A program made the position numbers and the translations under genes. From Aaosphaeria pasadenensis (lineage: Eukaryota > Ascomycota > Dothideomycetes > Pleosporales), in assembly GCA_022813625.1 (NCBI GenBank), contig JAKLMB010000006.1, positions 310,001-374,000 of the forward strand: DNA of 64,000 nucleotides, written 5' to 3'. The notes below the pieces were generated by a model. That model saw only the letters and a list, made by a program, of their open reading frames with translations, ran no database searches and was not told the DNA's origin. Below are positions 45,123 through 55,610 of the stretch, in pieces. The number at the start of each line of letters is the position of its first letter. Position 1 is the stretch's first letter.

Positions 45123-48101
45123 TCATGCAGGTGTCAGCGATTTGCTGAGACTGGATTTCTGAGGCGCCGACTCCTTTCGCAGAGTGCGAATCAATGCTTC
45201 TAATTTACGTCGTTCTTCTTGTTCGTTCTGTAATTACTTAGTCACTGTTGTCCATTTCGTGTTGTACGTGCTATGACTTACCCGGAGTGCTTTTAGACCT
45301 TCAGCGGTCCTATCCCGCATCATCTTGCGGAAGTCTTCTCTCAACATGCGGATAGAAGTAGCTTCAATTGTCGCAGCGCCGTTCGCTACACTGGGACTCC
45401 TCACGCCGAGCCACTTGACGCGTTCGTCCGAGATCTCCATCTCGAGAGCCTCCTTGTCGTCACGGAGTTTGTCAATGCTTGCTTCAAGGCCTTCGCGATC
45501 CTTTTCATTCTGAATTGAATCGCGAGTCAACTGCTCATACTCCGATGCCATCCCGGACAGCTCTTGCTTGAGATTCCTTTCTGAATCCCTTGCTTCGGCC
45601 TCGCTCTGTGATGCTGCCTCTGCCATCTTACGAAGACTTTGGATTTCAGTAGCCATCGATGCATTCTTTGCAACAAGGTCTTCGAGTTCTTTCTTCAGCT
45701 CCGGGCTGGCAGCGCTTTCAGCAGCTCGTTCGGCTCGTGTACCATACGCGCCATCAAGTTCAGCTTTGGCGAAGGTAAGTTCAGTGGTAAGGCGAACGAC
45801 TTCACTTTCGAGGCTTGAAAGTTCATCCTCCTTCGCCTTGAGGTTTTTGGTGGCCTCTGTGCTACGAGCTTCGGCGGCTTCCCGTTCGGATGACGCAGTC
45901 CGAAGAGCCACCAAAACTTCGTCCAGACGCCCGGCAGCTTGATCAAGCTCTGAACTGATTGCCTCCTTTTCTGCAACCGCAGCTCGGCGCGCATTGTCTG
46001 ACTCGTTAGCCCTGGCGGACACTTGTGATAGTTCAGCTTGGATAGCCTCCTTGTCCGCAATAGCGGCCTTAAGTGCTGCCTTGGCCTCGTTGACATTATT
46101 TGAGTCTTGCGAACGTTCGGTTTGTATGGCTGCTGCTTCAACCAGGGCTTCTTCCTGGGCTGCTTTGAGTTGCTTCTCAAGAATTGCTATACGCTTCTCT
46201 GCCTCGTCGAGCGCTCGCGATTCAGCTTCTATCTTCTCTCGATCAAATTCCTTGAGCTGCATTTCAAGCGACTCTATTTGCTGCTCTGCCTCGCGGAGGG
46301 CGTTAGAGTCCGATTCGACCTTCTGTTGGTCAAACTCTTTAAGATGGCCCATCGCACGTTCGAGCTCCTTCTCCATCGAAGCCTTCTCTGAACGTGCACT
46401 GAGCACTTGTTCCTTGAGTTGATCGAATTGCTCTTCCTTCTGGGCATCGGAGCGGCTATTTAACTCGCGTTGTTGCTTGATTTGACGGACCAGGATACTT
46501 TGCTTATCCTTGAGCGAAGACGCGCGGCTGTAAAGCATCTGCACCTTTGCCGAGAATGCCATGAGCGAGAACTGCTCCGGACCTGGATCCTCGTCTGGAG
46601 ATAATTCCTCGTCGGCATCGGGATCAGCAGCAAGCATTTCACGTCGCTGTTGTTTCCTCTTGCGTGCCTCTTCTTCGCCAGCTCTAATGATGTCCCAGAG
46701 TCCGATGAGCGTGGTTTCGTATTGATCTACGTCTTTGTTGTTGTTGGCATTCGTTCGAAGATCCTCGATTTGTTCAGTTAGAATATATTGAGCTTGTTCA
46801 ACGGTGTAAAATGAGTCTTCCATGTAGTTGAGTTGCTCCTGGGCACCTCCCCCGGAGATCGCAGGAGGAGGTTTTGCCTTTTCATCGTTCCTGCTGACCA
46901 GAGCGTAAAGCTGGTTGTTGATGCCTTCGAGGCGGCCTTCGACGGCGTTCAAGGCGTGTTTGGAGCCATTTTTGATGTTTGCATGCTCCGCTCGCATGTC
47001 CCGGAGACCTTGGTCGAGGAAATCAAGTTGCTGATCCATTGAAGATGCATCAGGTACTCCGTTACTCTGAGGAGGCAATGCGTATTCCTGATTCTTCTCT
47101 GGATTTGCCTGGACAATAAGTTCTCGTAGCCGCTCATTCAGGTCTTCCAGGCGCTTTGCAGTGGCATCCAAAGATTGACTTTGTTGCCCCACAGTCTGGG
47201 AGTGGAGGTGTGTTCCATTCTGGAGGGCAGTCATAAGAACATCGAGGTTCTCTGGTGATCGATATAAGCTCCTATCGTCGAAATGGTCCTCACCATCGGG
47301 ACCCAGGCTACGGTTGCTTTCATAGTTGTAAATGCTTGCGGGACTATCAGGTCTCTGGACTCCACCATTCGCTTCCTGTGATCTTTGAACCTTTTTAGTA
47401 GGGCCGCTATGTGTCAGTTGTAACACTCCGGCGGTGTGCATAAGAAGCTGAGCATCGATCAATCGCATGCGCGATTCAATCTCCAGATATTCGCGAGATA
47501 AGTCGTCGACTTTCTTATTGATCGTGTCCAATCCTTCGTCCGAAACGACAATGTCTTCCTTGCTTGGATTGCTTCCACGGCTGCTGAAGCCTCTGCGGTG
47601 TCCATTCTTCTTGGTGGTCAGCCGCGTTAGCGACTTTGTAGCGTCACGAATCTTCGTCTCTGACTCCAGCCTCTTCCTCACAGTATTCAGCTTCCCGTCC
47701 AATACCTTCTGCTCCTGCTTCAGAGCCTCCACCTCTTCCACGGATAGGATATCAAAGTTCTGGCTGTCCCCCATGGCTGTCTCCACCAACAAGTGCATGG
47801 CGACTGGATCGCTGTTCAGCATGGCTGAGCGCCTTGCGCGTAAGTCACGCACAGCGTCCATGCCTCCGAATTGATCTGCATCTTTGCGCCCGTCCAAGAA
47901 GACATCTGGAGGAGGTATGAAGACGCTGCTGCCGAACCTTGGGGAACCCTGGAAAGCTGAGGACGGTACAAAGCCCGGCGATGCGCCGAATCCAGAGGGA
48001 TAATTCGAGGTTGGAGACGGGAAATCGTACAGCGGTCGAGGACTAAGAGCTTCCATGCCGTAAGGATACTGCGTGCGCAGTCCGTTGGTGTTGTTGTTCA
48101 T
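45123..48101 (-). CDS. Uds1-domain (up-regulated during septation) coiled-coil protein
   Basis: Cytoskeleton or septum-associated protein by family; fission yeast Uds1 is induced at septation. Model: complement(join(45123..45227,45282..48101)), 974 residues. The start chosen is the first in-frame ATG (MNNNTNGLRTQYPYG); the frame remains open 48 codons upstream but lacks an ATG. The Uds1 domain lies at about 100-220 (LLVETAMGDSQNFDILSVEE, LDGKLNTVRKRLESETKIRD). Residues about 520-920 form a very long coiled coil rich in Glu, Lys, Ala and Leu heptads. The last 35 residues come from a separate exon after a 54-nt intron and continue the coil (NEQEERRKLEALIRTLRK). The N-terminus is Ser/Pro/Phe-rich. 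It shares a 920-bp divergent promoter region with the N-acetyltransferase gene. Confidence 0.9.
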
Positions 48102-49021
48102 GGTAGAAGTGAGATCTCGCAAACGGCGAGGGTATACGAGGCGGCGGCCAGATTCGAGACCCTGTCCGGACTTCCAGGGCGATATGTTTTGTTGGCTGAC
48201 AATATAGACGCCGGCGGTCAAGGACAAGCGGACAGGTCGTTGCAATAATCAGGGCGAGTAAGACATGATTGTTGGATGAAGCTGCATGGAGCTGAAGGAA
48301 ATTCAGAAAACCCAAGTTAAGGGGAACAATTGTGAAGGGATATTTGATTCTTTGACGGCGCGCGCTCCCTCTCTTTGGGGGGGAAATTTGGGGGAATGTA
48401 GAGAGGCTGACCCCTGACGATTGGACGCGGCGCGAATCCGTAAAGGGACACGGGCCAGAACAGCCGAAAGAGGTAAGTGCGAGTGGTTAGCGGCCAGGAA
48501 CAACGACAAGGATAATCTTTAAAGAGACAGCACCCGCCATTATCAATCACATCTACCTACTCTACGAGGCTACTTTACCAACTAACTCACTAAGACATAG
48601 TACGAAGTAGATACCTGTTGCAACCAGTGATCAGTGACAAGTGACCGCACACAGTGCCAACCAGCCCCGCGTCCGCCTTATGAGTTACACTCCACTAAAT
48701 TCGGCATCGCGACAGCCTCTTGCCGAGCGTGGCCCAAAACGCCACTGATGCCAGGAGCGGAGCTACGCATACCTTACTAATGACGTTGTTCTCGATGCAA
48801 GATACTCATCTTTCCATTACTCAAAGCTTTTCTGTCTAGTAAATGATACTGTGTAAATAAGAATATTTCAACCTAGGACCTCTCTGTCTTTCGTCTCCTC
48901 GACGATCCTGCCGATCATATCAAAAGGAAATTGTGACCGCCATACCCATCTTCCCACATCCTCATTTCATCACAGAGACTACCCGATTGAGTCTGAACGA
49001 ACCGTCATTGCATAGTACAAT
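48102..49021. promoter_or_regulatory. divergent promoter region, Uds1 protein / arylamine N-acetyltransferase
   Basis: 920 bp between two genes that point away from each other, so both promoters lie here. No open frame with recognisable content. No clear TATA box for either side was identified. Confidence 0.5.
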
Positions 49022-50050
49022 ATGGCCAATGTTCAAACGCAGCCAACTTACACAAATGAACAGGTAGAAGCTTACTTCAACCGACTTCAGGTGCCTAGGA
49101 ATCGTCGTCGATACGATGTTGCATCTTTGACGCCTGAGGAGCAGTTGAAGTATCTCACGGTTCTACTGAAACACCATTTTGTTCGTATTCCATTCGAGAA
49201 TCTATCTCTGCATTACTCTCAGCATCGACAAATATCGACGCACCCAGAGGAATTATTCAACAAGATCATCGGTGACAATAATGGGCGTGGTGGTTATTGT
49301 ATGGAGAATAATTGCCTCTTTGCCACTTTACTCCGTTCTTTGGGCTTCAAATTATTTTCCGCCGGTGCAAGAGTCTTCGACGGCGGGAAATGGAGTGGAT
49401 GGTAAGTTCGATTGAGCTTCGAGAAATAGCAAGTGCAATATTGAGAAGATGCTTGTAGTTACGTCTTGCCCTAGCATGCTGACCGCCCTGTTAGGAGCCA
49501 CATGGTGAACATTGTCACGATTGGAAACAAAAGATACCATACCGATGTTGGCTTTGGAGCAAACGGTCCAATCGTGCCCATGGAACTCGATAAATCGGGC
49601 CCTACACAACTACACATATACCCAGCAACTGCTCGCCTTCAATGGGATAATATCCCTGGAAATAACGATGAGCACCAACGGCTCTGGATCTATCAACACA
49701 GAATCAACAATGACTTGGATTTCCAGACGACCTACTGCTTTACCGAACTAGAGTTCTTACCTATTGACTATTCTATCATGAACTATTATACAAGTACCTG
49801 TCCAAGGTCCTTCTTTACGAGGACGATCATCGGAGAGAAGAAGTTGATCAGCGCGGACGGCGAGACGCTGATTGGAAATTTGATTCTGGGCAACGGTGAC
49901 ATCAAATGGAGAGTCAACGGGGTCAAAGAGAAAGAGATTGTATTTGGATCTGAAGAAGATAGATTGAAAGCGTTGGAGGAACATTTTGGGATCCACTTTG
50001 GCCAATCAGAAAGGGATGGTATCCATGGCCTTGCATCAGAGCTAAAATGA
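49022..50050 (+). CDS. arylamine N-acetyltransferase
   Basis: Cytosolic enzyme that moves acetyl or malonyl groups from CoA to arylamines. Model: join(49022..49401,49495..50050), 311 residues. The full Cys-His-Asp triad is present: Cys93 in RGGYCMENN, His129 in SHMVNIV, Asp144 in YHTDVGFG. RIPFENLSLHY at about 55-64 is the family's N-terminal signature. The 93-nt intron splits the Trp codon just before the catalytic His. Fusarium relatives (FDB2/NAT1) detoxify benzoxazolinones from cereals, so a role in handling plant phenolic amines is possible; nothing in the neighbourhood confirms it. It faces the NDUFA1 gene, with 268 bp between stop codons. Confidence 0.95.
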
Positions 50051-50318
50051 TTGGTCTCTTGATAATATTGTCGTTCTTGATGGAAATATGATGTATAGCG
50101 AATATGAAATCGTCGGATGTGTAATTGGCGGATCTAGTGGATGGATTGATTGCATATTCACATAATTTGGAATCTAGCAAGGTCGTCACGTTCACTTTTT
50201 GAGGTTGCAAAGATACACCGTCCATGATTTGTTTGATGTTTCGATTTGAGGACAACTAGGGAACAAGCCTGTGAATATTGAACATGAATTTTGGAATTTT
50301 CCCAGTAAGCAAAACGTT

Positions 50319-50801
50319 CTAGTAGAACCGCGATTCGACCTGGAGAAGTCAGTCCTGTGCCCGGTGCGCATATAGCAATCTACCATACCTTCCAAGGGTT
50401 GTTTAATTCGAATCCCTCTGGTGCCTCGGCCTTGTCTGTCTGTCCTCGCGCAAATCCAGTCAACCTTCGGTCGCGCTCGAGCACTGTGGTTTTATAAGTA
50501 TAATCGCATAATCGAATGAGGTCATCGTGGGTTCATCGTACTTTGCTGTGATTTGGTTAGTATCGCTCATAGTAGTAGCTTTCTGGGAGAAAATACCCTG
50601 TCCCAAGCGTCTAGACCCCGTCTGAACTGCTTTCCTCCATTTTGCATCTGCCTGAGCGACGATACGGCGGCGGCACTGAAGCCGAACATCTGCGCTTCAA
50701 TGTTAGTCGAAGATCCGGAAGAGCGATTGAGCAGCGGGCAGGGGCATTCGTACGCCAATCATGATCCCATAGGGGAGGAGAGCTTCGAAAGGTACACCCA
50801 T
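50319..50801 (-). CDS. NDUFA1: mitochondrial complex I subunit NDUFA1 (MWFE) homologue
   Basis: Small membrane-bound accessory subunit of NADH:ubiquinone oxidoreductase in the inner mitochondrial membrane. Model: complement(join(50319..50339,50389..50483,50542..50545,50597..50689,50754..50801)), 86 residues from five exons. It starts MGVPFEALLPYGIMIG (the membrane anchor), continues MFGFSAAAVSSLRQMQNGG and RRGLDAWDR, then LERDRRLTGFARGQTDKAE, APEGFELNNPWK and ends VESRFY. This matches fungal MWFE subunits in length and order. To link WDR to LERDRR the gene needs a 4-nt exon (CAAA, coding Gln plus one base of Met), bordered by introns of 51 and 58 nt with good splice signals. Divergent from SAS3, 616 bp apart. 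Confidence 0.87.
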
Positions 50802-51417
50802 GACTGCGGCAGGGTCGAATAAGTTGCGCAACGGTCGGTGGGAGAGGGTGGTGATGAACTTGCGAGCTTGAGGTGAGGTCGGGTCGGAGCTAACTTTGAG
50901 AGGAGGCGTGTGTCTTGGCAGGCCGACACCTGCGTTTCTGTAGGGGGTTCATTACAAGCCAAATCGCATCAACCACGCGCCTCCTTCACACGAAACGAAT
51001 TTTCTCGGTGTCGCACGACCGCCTACCATCATACGAATCGCGAAATACGCAGCTCTAGGGCCCTGGTCCGACGTAAAAGTCGCGACGTGGCGACGAAACT
51101 GACCGTACTCGACCACGAACCCCAACAGGCACGAATCGACGCGATTTGGGCATCTCCACATCACCTATTGCCGTTTACAGGGCTTTAGCAAGGTCTTTGA
51201 ACATTGCTACCTACGAATTCACTTTGTGGCGAGCGGCGAATCGATCTTCATCAACGCTACACGTCCCCCAGACGCGCCGGGAGCCTCACTTCATGCCCAC
51301 ATCAACAACTCACACATCGAGTGGATGCCTGGTGTAAAACGAACCAGCTGCGAGTCATCAAACACATAAACACTGGCGTATTTTGTCTCCAAACTGGCGT
51401 CTGTCGTCACACTCGCC
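50802..51417. promoter_or_regulatory. divergent promoter region, NDUFA1 / SAS3
   Basis: 616 bp between start codons of two genes on opposite strands. It must hold both promoters. No consensus TATA box was recognised, as is usual for housekeeping genes. Confidence 0.55.
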
Positions 51418-54400
51418 ATGGCAGAGCCGGCCAGGCTCATGGGCCACTCAGCGAGCAACAACGACTCGGAGGACAACGATATTGATGGAGAGTACGAAGT
51501 AGACGAGGATGTCGACTTCGATCAGGTTTCTGGAATGAAAGGTGTGGAGGGAAACACTACAGATGCAGAAGGATCAGATGTGGATGCGGAAGGCGAAGAG
51601 GTGGACGACGATGATGACGAGCCTGTGGGCGCTGTCAAGTTAGCTGTACCTGAAGATTCAGCATCAGAGGATAATGAAGATAATCTCGAGGATGGTGATG
51701 CTGCGGTGGAATCCTTCTCCGATGCCAAGAGTTCCGTGAGCGATGATTCAGCCTCGAACAGCTCAGAATCCGAGAATGAGAACGAATGGCAAGGGGAAAA
51801 TGAAGAAGACGAAGAACGCGAATCGGGGCGGGTGGACTCAAGCGAGTGCATGTACGTGTTGAATAACCGCAAGTGGCGTCACCCGAGAAAGCTAACACTC
51901 AGTGTAGATTTTGTGGTGAGGATGAGGACCATGATCCAAGTCCAGATTTTGAAGAGTATCTCACCTGCATATCGTGTCGAGACAACGGTAAGTAAACCCT
52001 GAGATGATACAATCAGATATGCTATTTGCGGGTAGCTGACATGTTCCTGCAGCACATCCGCAATGCGCCCGCGACGCTAATACGCTTAGCTCCGATGATG
52101 GTACGTTATGAATTAACGCCAACTTGTGAATTATCCCATCCATTGTTACTAACAAACTATTAGACCCGAAGAAATGGCGATGCACCGCTTGCCTCCAAGA
52201 TGCTCAACACCAGGACGACGCTGCATCGGTGTCCGAATCCATCACCCGCCGTAGGTTATCGTCTGTCCCTAAAGTCGCAAGGGATCTGTTACCCTCTCAT
52301 CGCGGTGCCGACCCTGGTGGACATTCCGTATTTAACGAATTGATTCTTTCAGATGATCCCATGGACGGTTCGCGGTCTCTTAGGAAGAGGAGGAAGTCGT
52401 CGCTCGACCAAGAATCAGCGATAGTGAGACAGATGCGAAAGAAACGACGGTCATCCGAACTATCGAAATCTGAGGTTGAATCTACTCGCTTGACCACAAA
52501 AGATGTTGCGGTTAGCGATGCTGGGACTGATGCAGATGATGCCCAAGACCCAACAGGGGAACACGAGAGCTCTCGACTACGTTCAGCCCGAGCGCGCCGC
52601 GGAAGTCGATCACGGAACAAGAGAAACGATAAACGACCGCTTGTTTGGATAGAAGACGATGCTAGATTCGGGCCTCTGAGTTTAGTGGTTGTTTTCCATC
52701 TCAACAATGAGAAAGTCCAAAAGATTGTCACGGCCAAACCGAAGAAGAAAGGTCTCGATCCTCGACTTGAAGTTCGCCGTGAGAAAGATCGGGAACGACG
52801 CGAGCGCAATCGTAGAGCAGCATTGCAAACTCGAGCAGAGTCACCAGAAGTCTCACATTACCCTGCCATTCAACCAAATTACGGCGCATTATTCTACGGA
52901 TTTGCTGATAAAGAGGTGGATGAATCGAAGAGTAAACCATATGGTGGCATACTGTCAGAAGCAGACGCAGATACTTCCAAGACATATCCTGCCCAGATTG
53001 ACAGGAAGAAATTCGAGGATGCGCGTCTCAAAGCAGAGGACGACTGGAAGAAGAAACAGGCCGCTCTATATGGTTCGCAGGAGGTTATCAAGTCGAACAA
53101 GCATCCTGCCCCTGCCAGCAAGATAAAATGCGTCAACTTCGGTGGCTGGGAGATCGACACCTGGCACGCCGCCCCGTACCCGGAGGAGTATAGCAAGAAC
53201 AAGGTGCTGTACATTTGCGAGTTCTGTCTAAAGTACATGAATTCTGATTATGTCGCGTGGCGGCATAAGGTAGGCTATTCTCGCACAGCTTCAATCCACA
53301 GCTACTGACAAAGTAACAGCTCAAATGTCCAGCGAAGCACCCTCCTGGAGACGAGATCTATCGTGATGGAAAGTATTCCTTCTTCGAAGTAGACGGTCGC
53401 AAAAACCCGGTCTATTGCCAAAATCTGTGTTTGCTTGCAAAGCTGTTCCTCGGATCGAAAACCCTCTACTACGATGTGGAACCGTTTCTCTTCTACGTCA
53501 TGACGGAAAACGACCAATTCGGATGTCACTTTGTCGGTTACTTTTCAAAAGAGAAACGACCGAGTTCTCTAAACAACGTCTCGTGTATCCTGGTATTACC
53601 TATACACATGCGCAAAGGATATGGCCAGTACCTGATCGAGTTTTCTTATCTTCTCACGCGTGTGGAGAGGAAGACAGGCAGTCCAGAAAAGCCGCTTAGT
53701 GACATGGGATTGGTGAGCTACAGGAAGTACTGGCGTTTGGTCTTATGTGAAGAGCTCCTGGATCGAAAGGCGCCTCTCAGCATCTCGACCATCTCTGAGC
53801 GCACCGGTATGACACCTGACGACATCGTTTCGGCTCTCGAAGGACTGCGTGCTTTAGTTCGAGACCCCGTAACGAAGACGTATGCGCTACGAGTCGACCG
53901 CAATTACTTGAAACAGTACATTGAAAAGTGCAACGCAAGTAACAGCCCCAAGATAAATCCGGAATCGCTAGTATGGACTCCATATGTCATGGGTCGCTTG
54001 GGACAATACGAAGATGGTCCAGCACTGCACACGGTGCAACCACGCGAAGAGTTGGAGGACGAAGAAGACAAACCGGCACCAGAAGAAGGCGTTCAAATGG
54101 ATTTGTCTACGAAAGAGAACGGAGTTTCTCAGGATGACGCTGGGTCAGTGCCTACGGACGCCGAACCAAACACTCCCGCACTCCCAGCGGATGATTCAAG
54201 GAATGGATCACCTGGACCGGGAACACCTCTCGCAATGTCAACAGTAGCCTTGGCCGGATCTCAACCCTCAACTACACAGCCTCCCATACCTCCCAGCCGA
54301 TTCGAAGTGTTCCCTCCCATTCCAGGTATGCCGGCCGCGAAACGCAGGCCAGGCCGTCCCTTCGGCTCACGACGTCGTACCACGAGCACTCCTCAGAGAA

Positions 54401-54822
54401 TTCGAAGCACTCCACTCAGCATAGCCACTGCTCCTGTTTCGAAGATTCAACTCCCGTCTCCAAGTCGGAATGGAAATGGGAAGCAATCGCCATCAGCCAA
54501 TGGTTCATTCACACCGAGTCTCAACATAAGGCGTACACGGAGCAGGCTTGGTGAAAGTGTAGTTAATGGCATCGACACCGAGGATGCCGAGGATGGTGGA
54601 GCTGTCAGAGCTGTTAATGGTAGAAGCACGAGAAGCTCAACAGGAAGCCCCCATCATACAAAGATCCAAAAGGGTAAAGATAAGGCCCCAGAACTAGACG
54701 GGCCAGGAAGCGACGTCGATGCTGAAGGTGAGGATGAAGACATCGACGCCGAGGGAGAAATGGACATCGATGCTGAAGGAGAGTACGATGATGAAATGGA
54801 TTTGGTCATGGCCAATGCTTAG
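51418..54822 (+). CDS. SAS3: MYST-family histone acetyltransferase Sas3 (Mst2) with PHD finger
   Basis: Catalytic subunit of the NuA3-type complex that acetylates histone H3, mainly Lys14 and Lys23. Model: join(51418..51851,51908..51987,52053..52100,52164..53269,53320..54822), 1056 residues. Residues 1-140 are acidic and Ser-rich. A PHD-type finger follows: Cys144/147, Cys165/168, His173/Cys176, Cys194/197. The MYST domain has the C2HC finger (Cys539, Cys542, His555, Cys559), the auto-acetylated Lys603 (GSKTLYYD), catalytic Cys645 (VSCILVLP), acetyl-CoA loop RKGYGQ (654-659) and Glu679 (SPEKPLSD). The tail is Pro/Ser-rich and ends in repeats of the DAEGE type, also found near the N-terminus. 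All introns are 50-65 nt. No defect seen. Esa1- and Sas2-type enzymes are less likely because they lack the N-terminal PHD finger. Confidence 0.95.
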
Positions 54823-55610
54823 GCATAGGTCGATTTTGTAAGCTGTGTTTGCATCACTTATATGGAGAGAAGTCTTTCTCCGTTGCATTTTAGGAGAACA
54901 GAAGGTGTTCAGGCGCTCTTCCTTTGAGGCGCCATTGGTAACCTGTCGAGCGAGCTACACACTGACATTGTAGCATTATGTTTTGACATCGTAGAATCAA
55001 GATACCTTGGGAAGGAGTTTAATGCATTTAATATCGAGATAACTACTCTTCTGCACACTTTCCACATTTGTCTTCTGAGCTTGAGATGTGCACGCCTCGG
55101 TGATTCGGTACCAACATGTACCGGATGCAACGTCGATCTCCCCATCCAAAGCTTTATGTTTACAACGTACTAACCCTCCACCAGCAAGCTCTAGGCTGTT
55201 TACCCGGTGGATTGACATTACACGGCATAGTAATCATGACCAAACTGATGTACCCCACACTCGTTTGCAATATGTTTCTGCTCCACTTGCCCAGCTGTGC
55301 TCCACACTTTGAATCGTATCTCCACGCGCTTCGTTTCCGTCTTGGCGCTAGGGAACGAGGCTAATTACCCGGTTACTTCTGGAAATCATTGAAGAAAATC
55401 TGGAAAAGTTCGGCAATGCGGTCAGTGGTGACGGTATGCCACAAGAGCAATAGCTGATCTCTCACATGGGTGTGTCGTCCAATCTATAAGCTGTGTGGGG
55501 AGCAGCAACATCTGGCTATGGGACGTTCGGGTTTCCTCTCCAATCTGTCACGACCACCAAACATCTGTCGATAATCAGAGCAATCGGTGGCTCTGTCCTT
55601 CTCGGCAATC
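54823..55610. other. intergenic, SAS3 3' UTR and GH43 promoter
   Basis: 788 bp. No gene recognised; short frames only. Confidence 0.55.

Noticed and set aside
48102..48245. Extension of the Uds1 protein by 48 codons
   Set aside because: No ATG in the extension; the first ATG at 48101 gives a sensible start.
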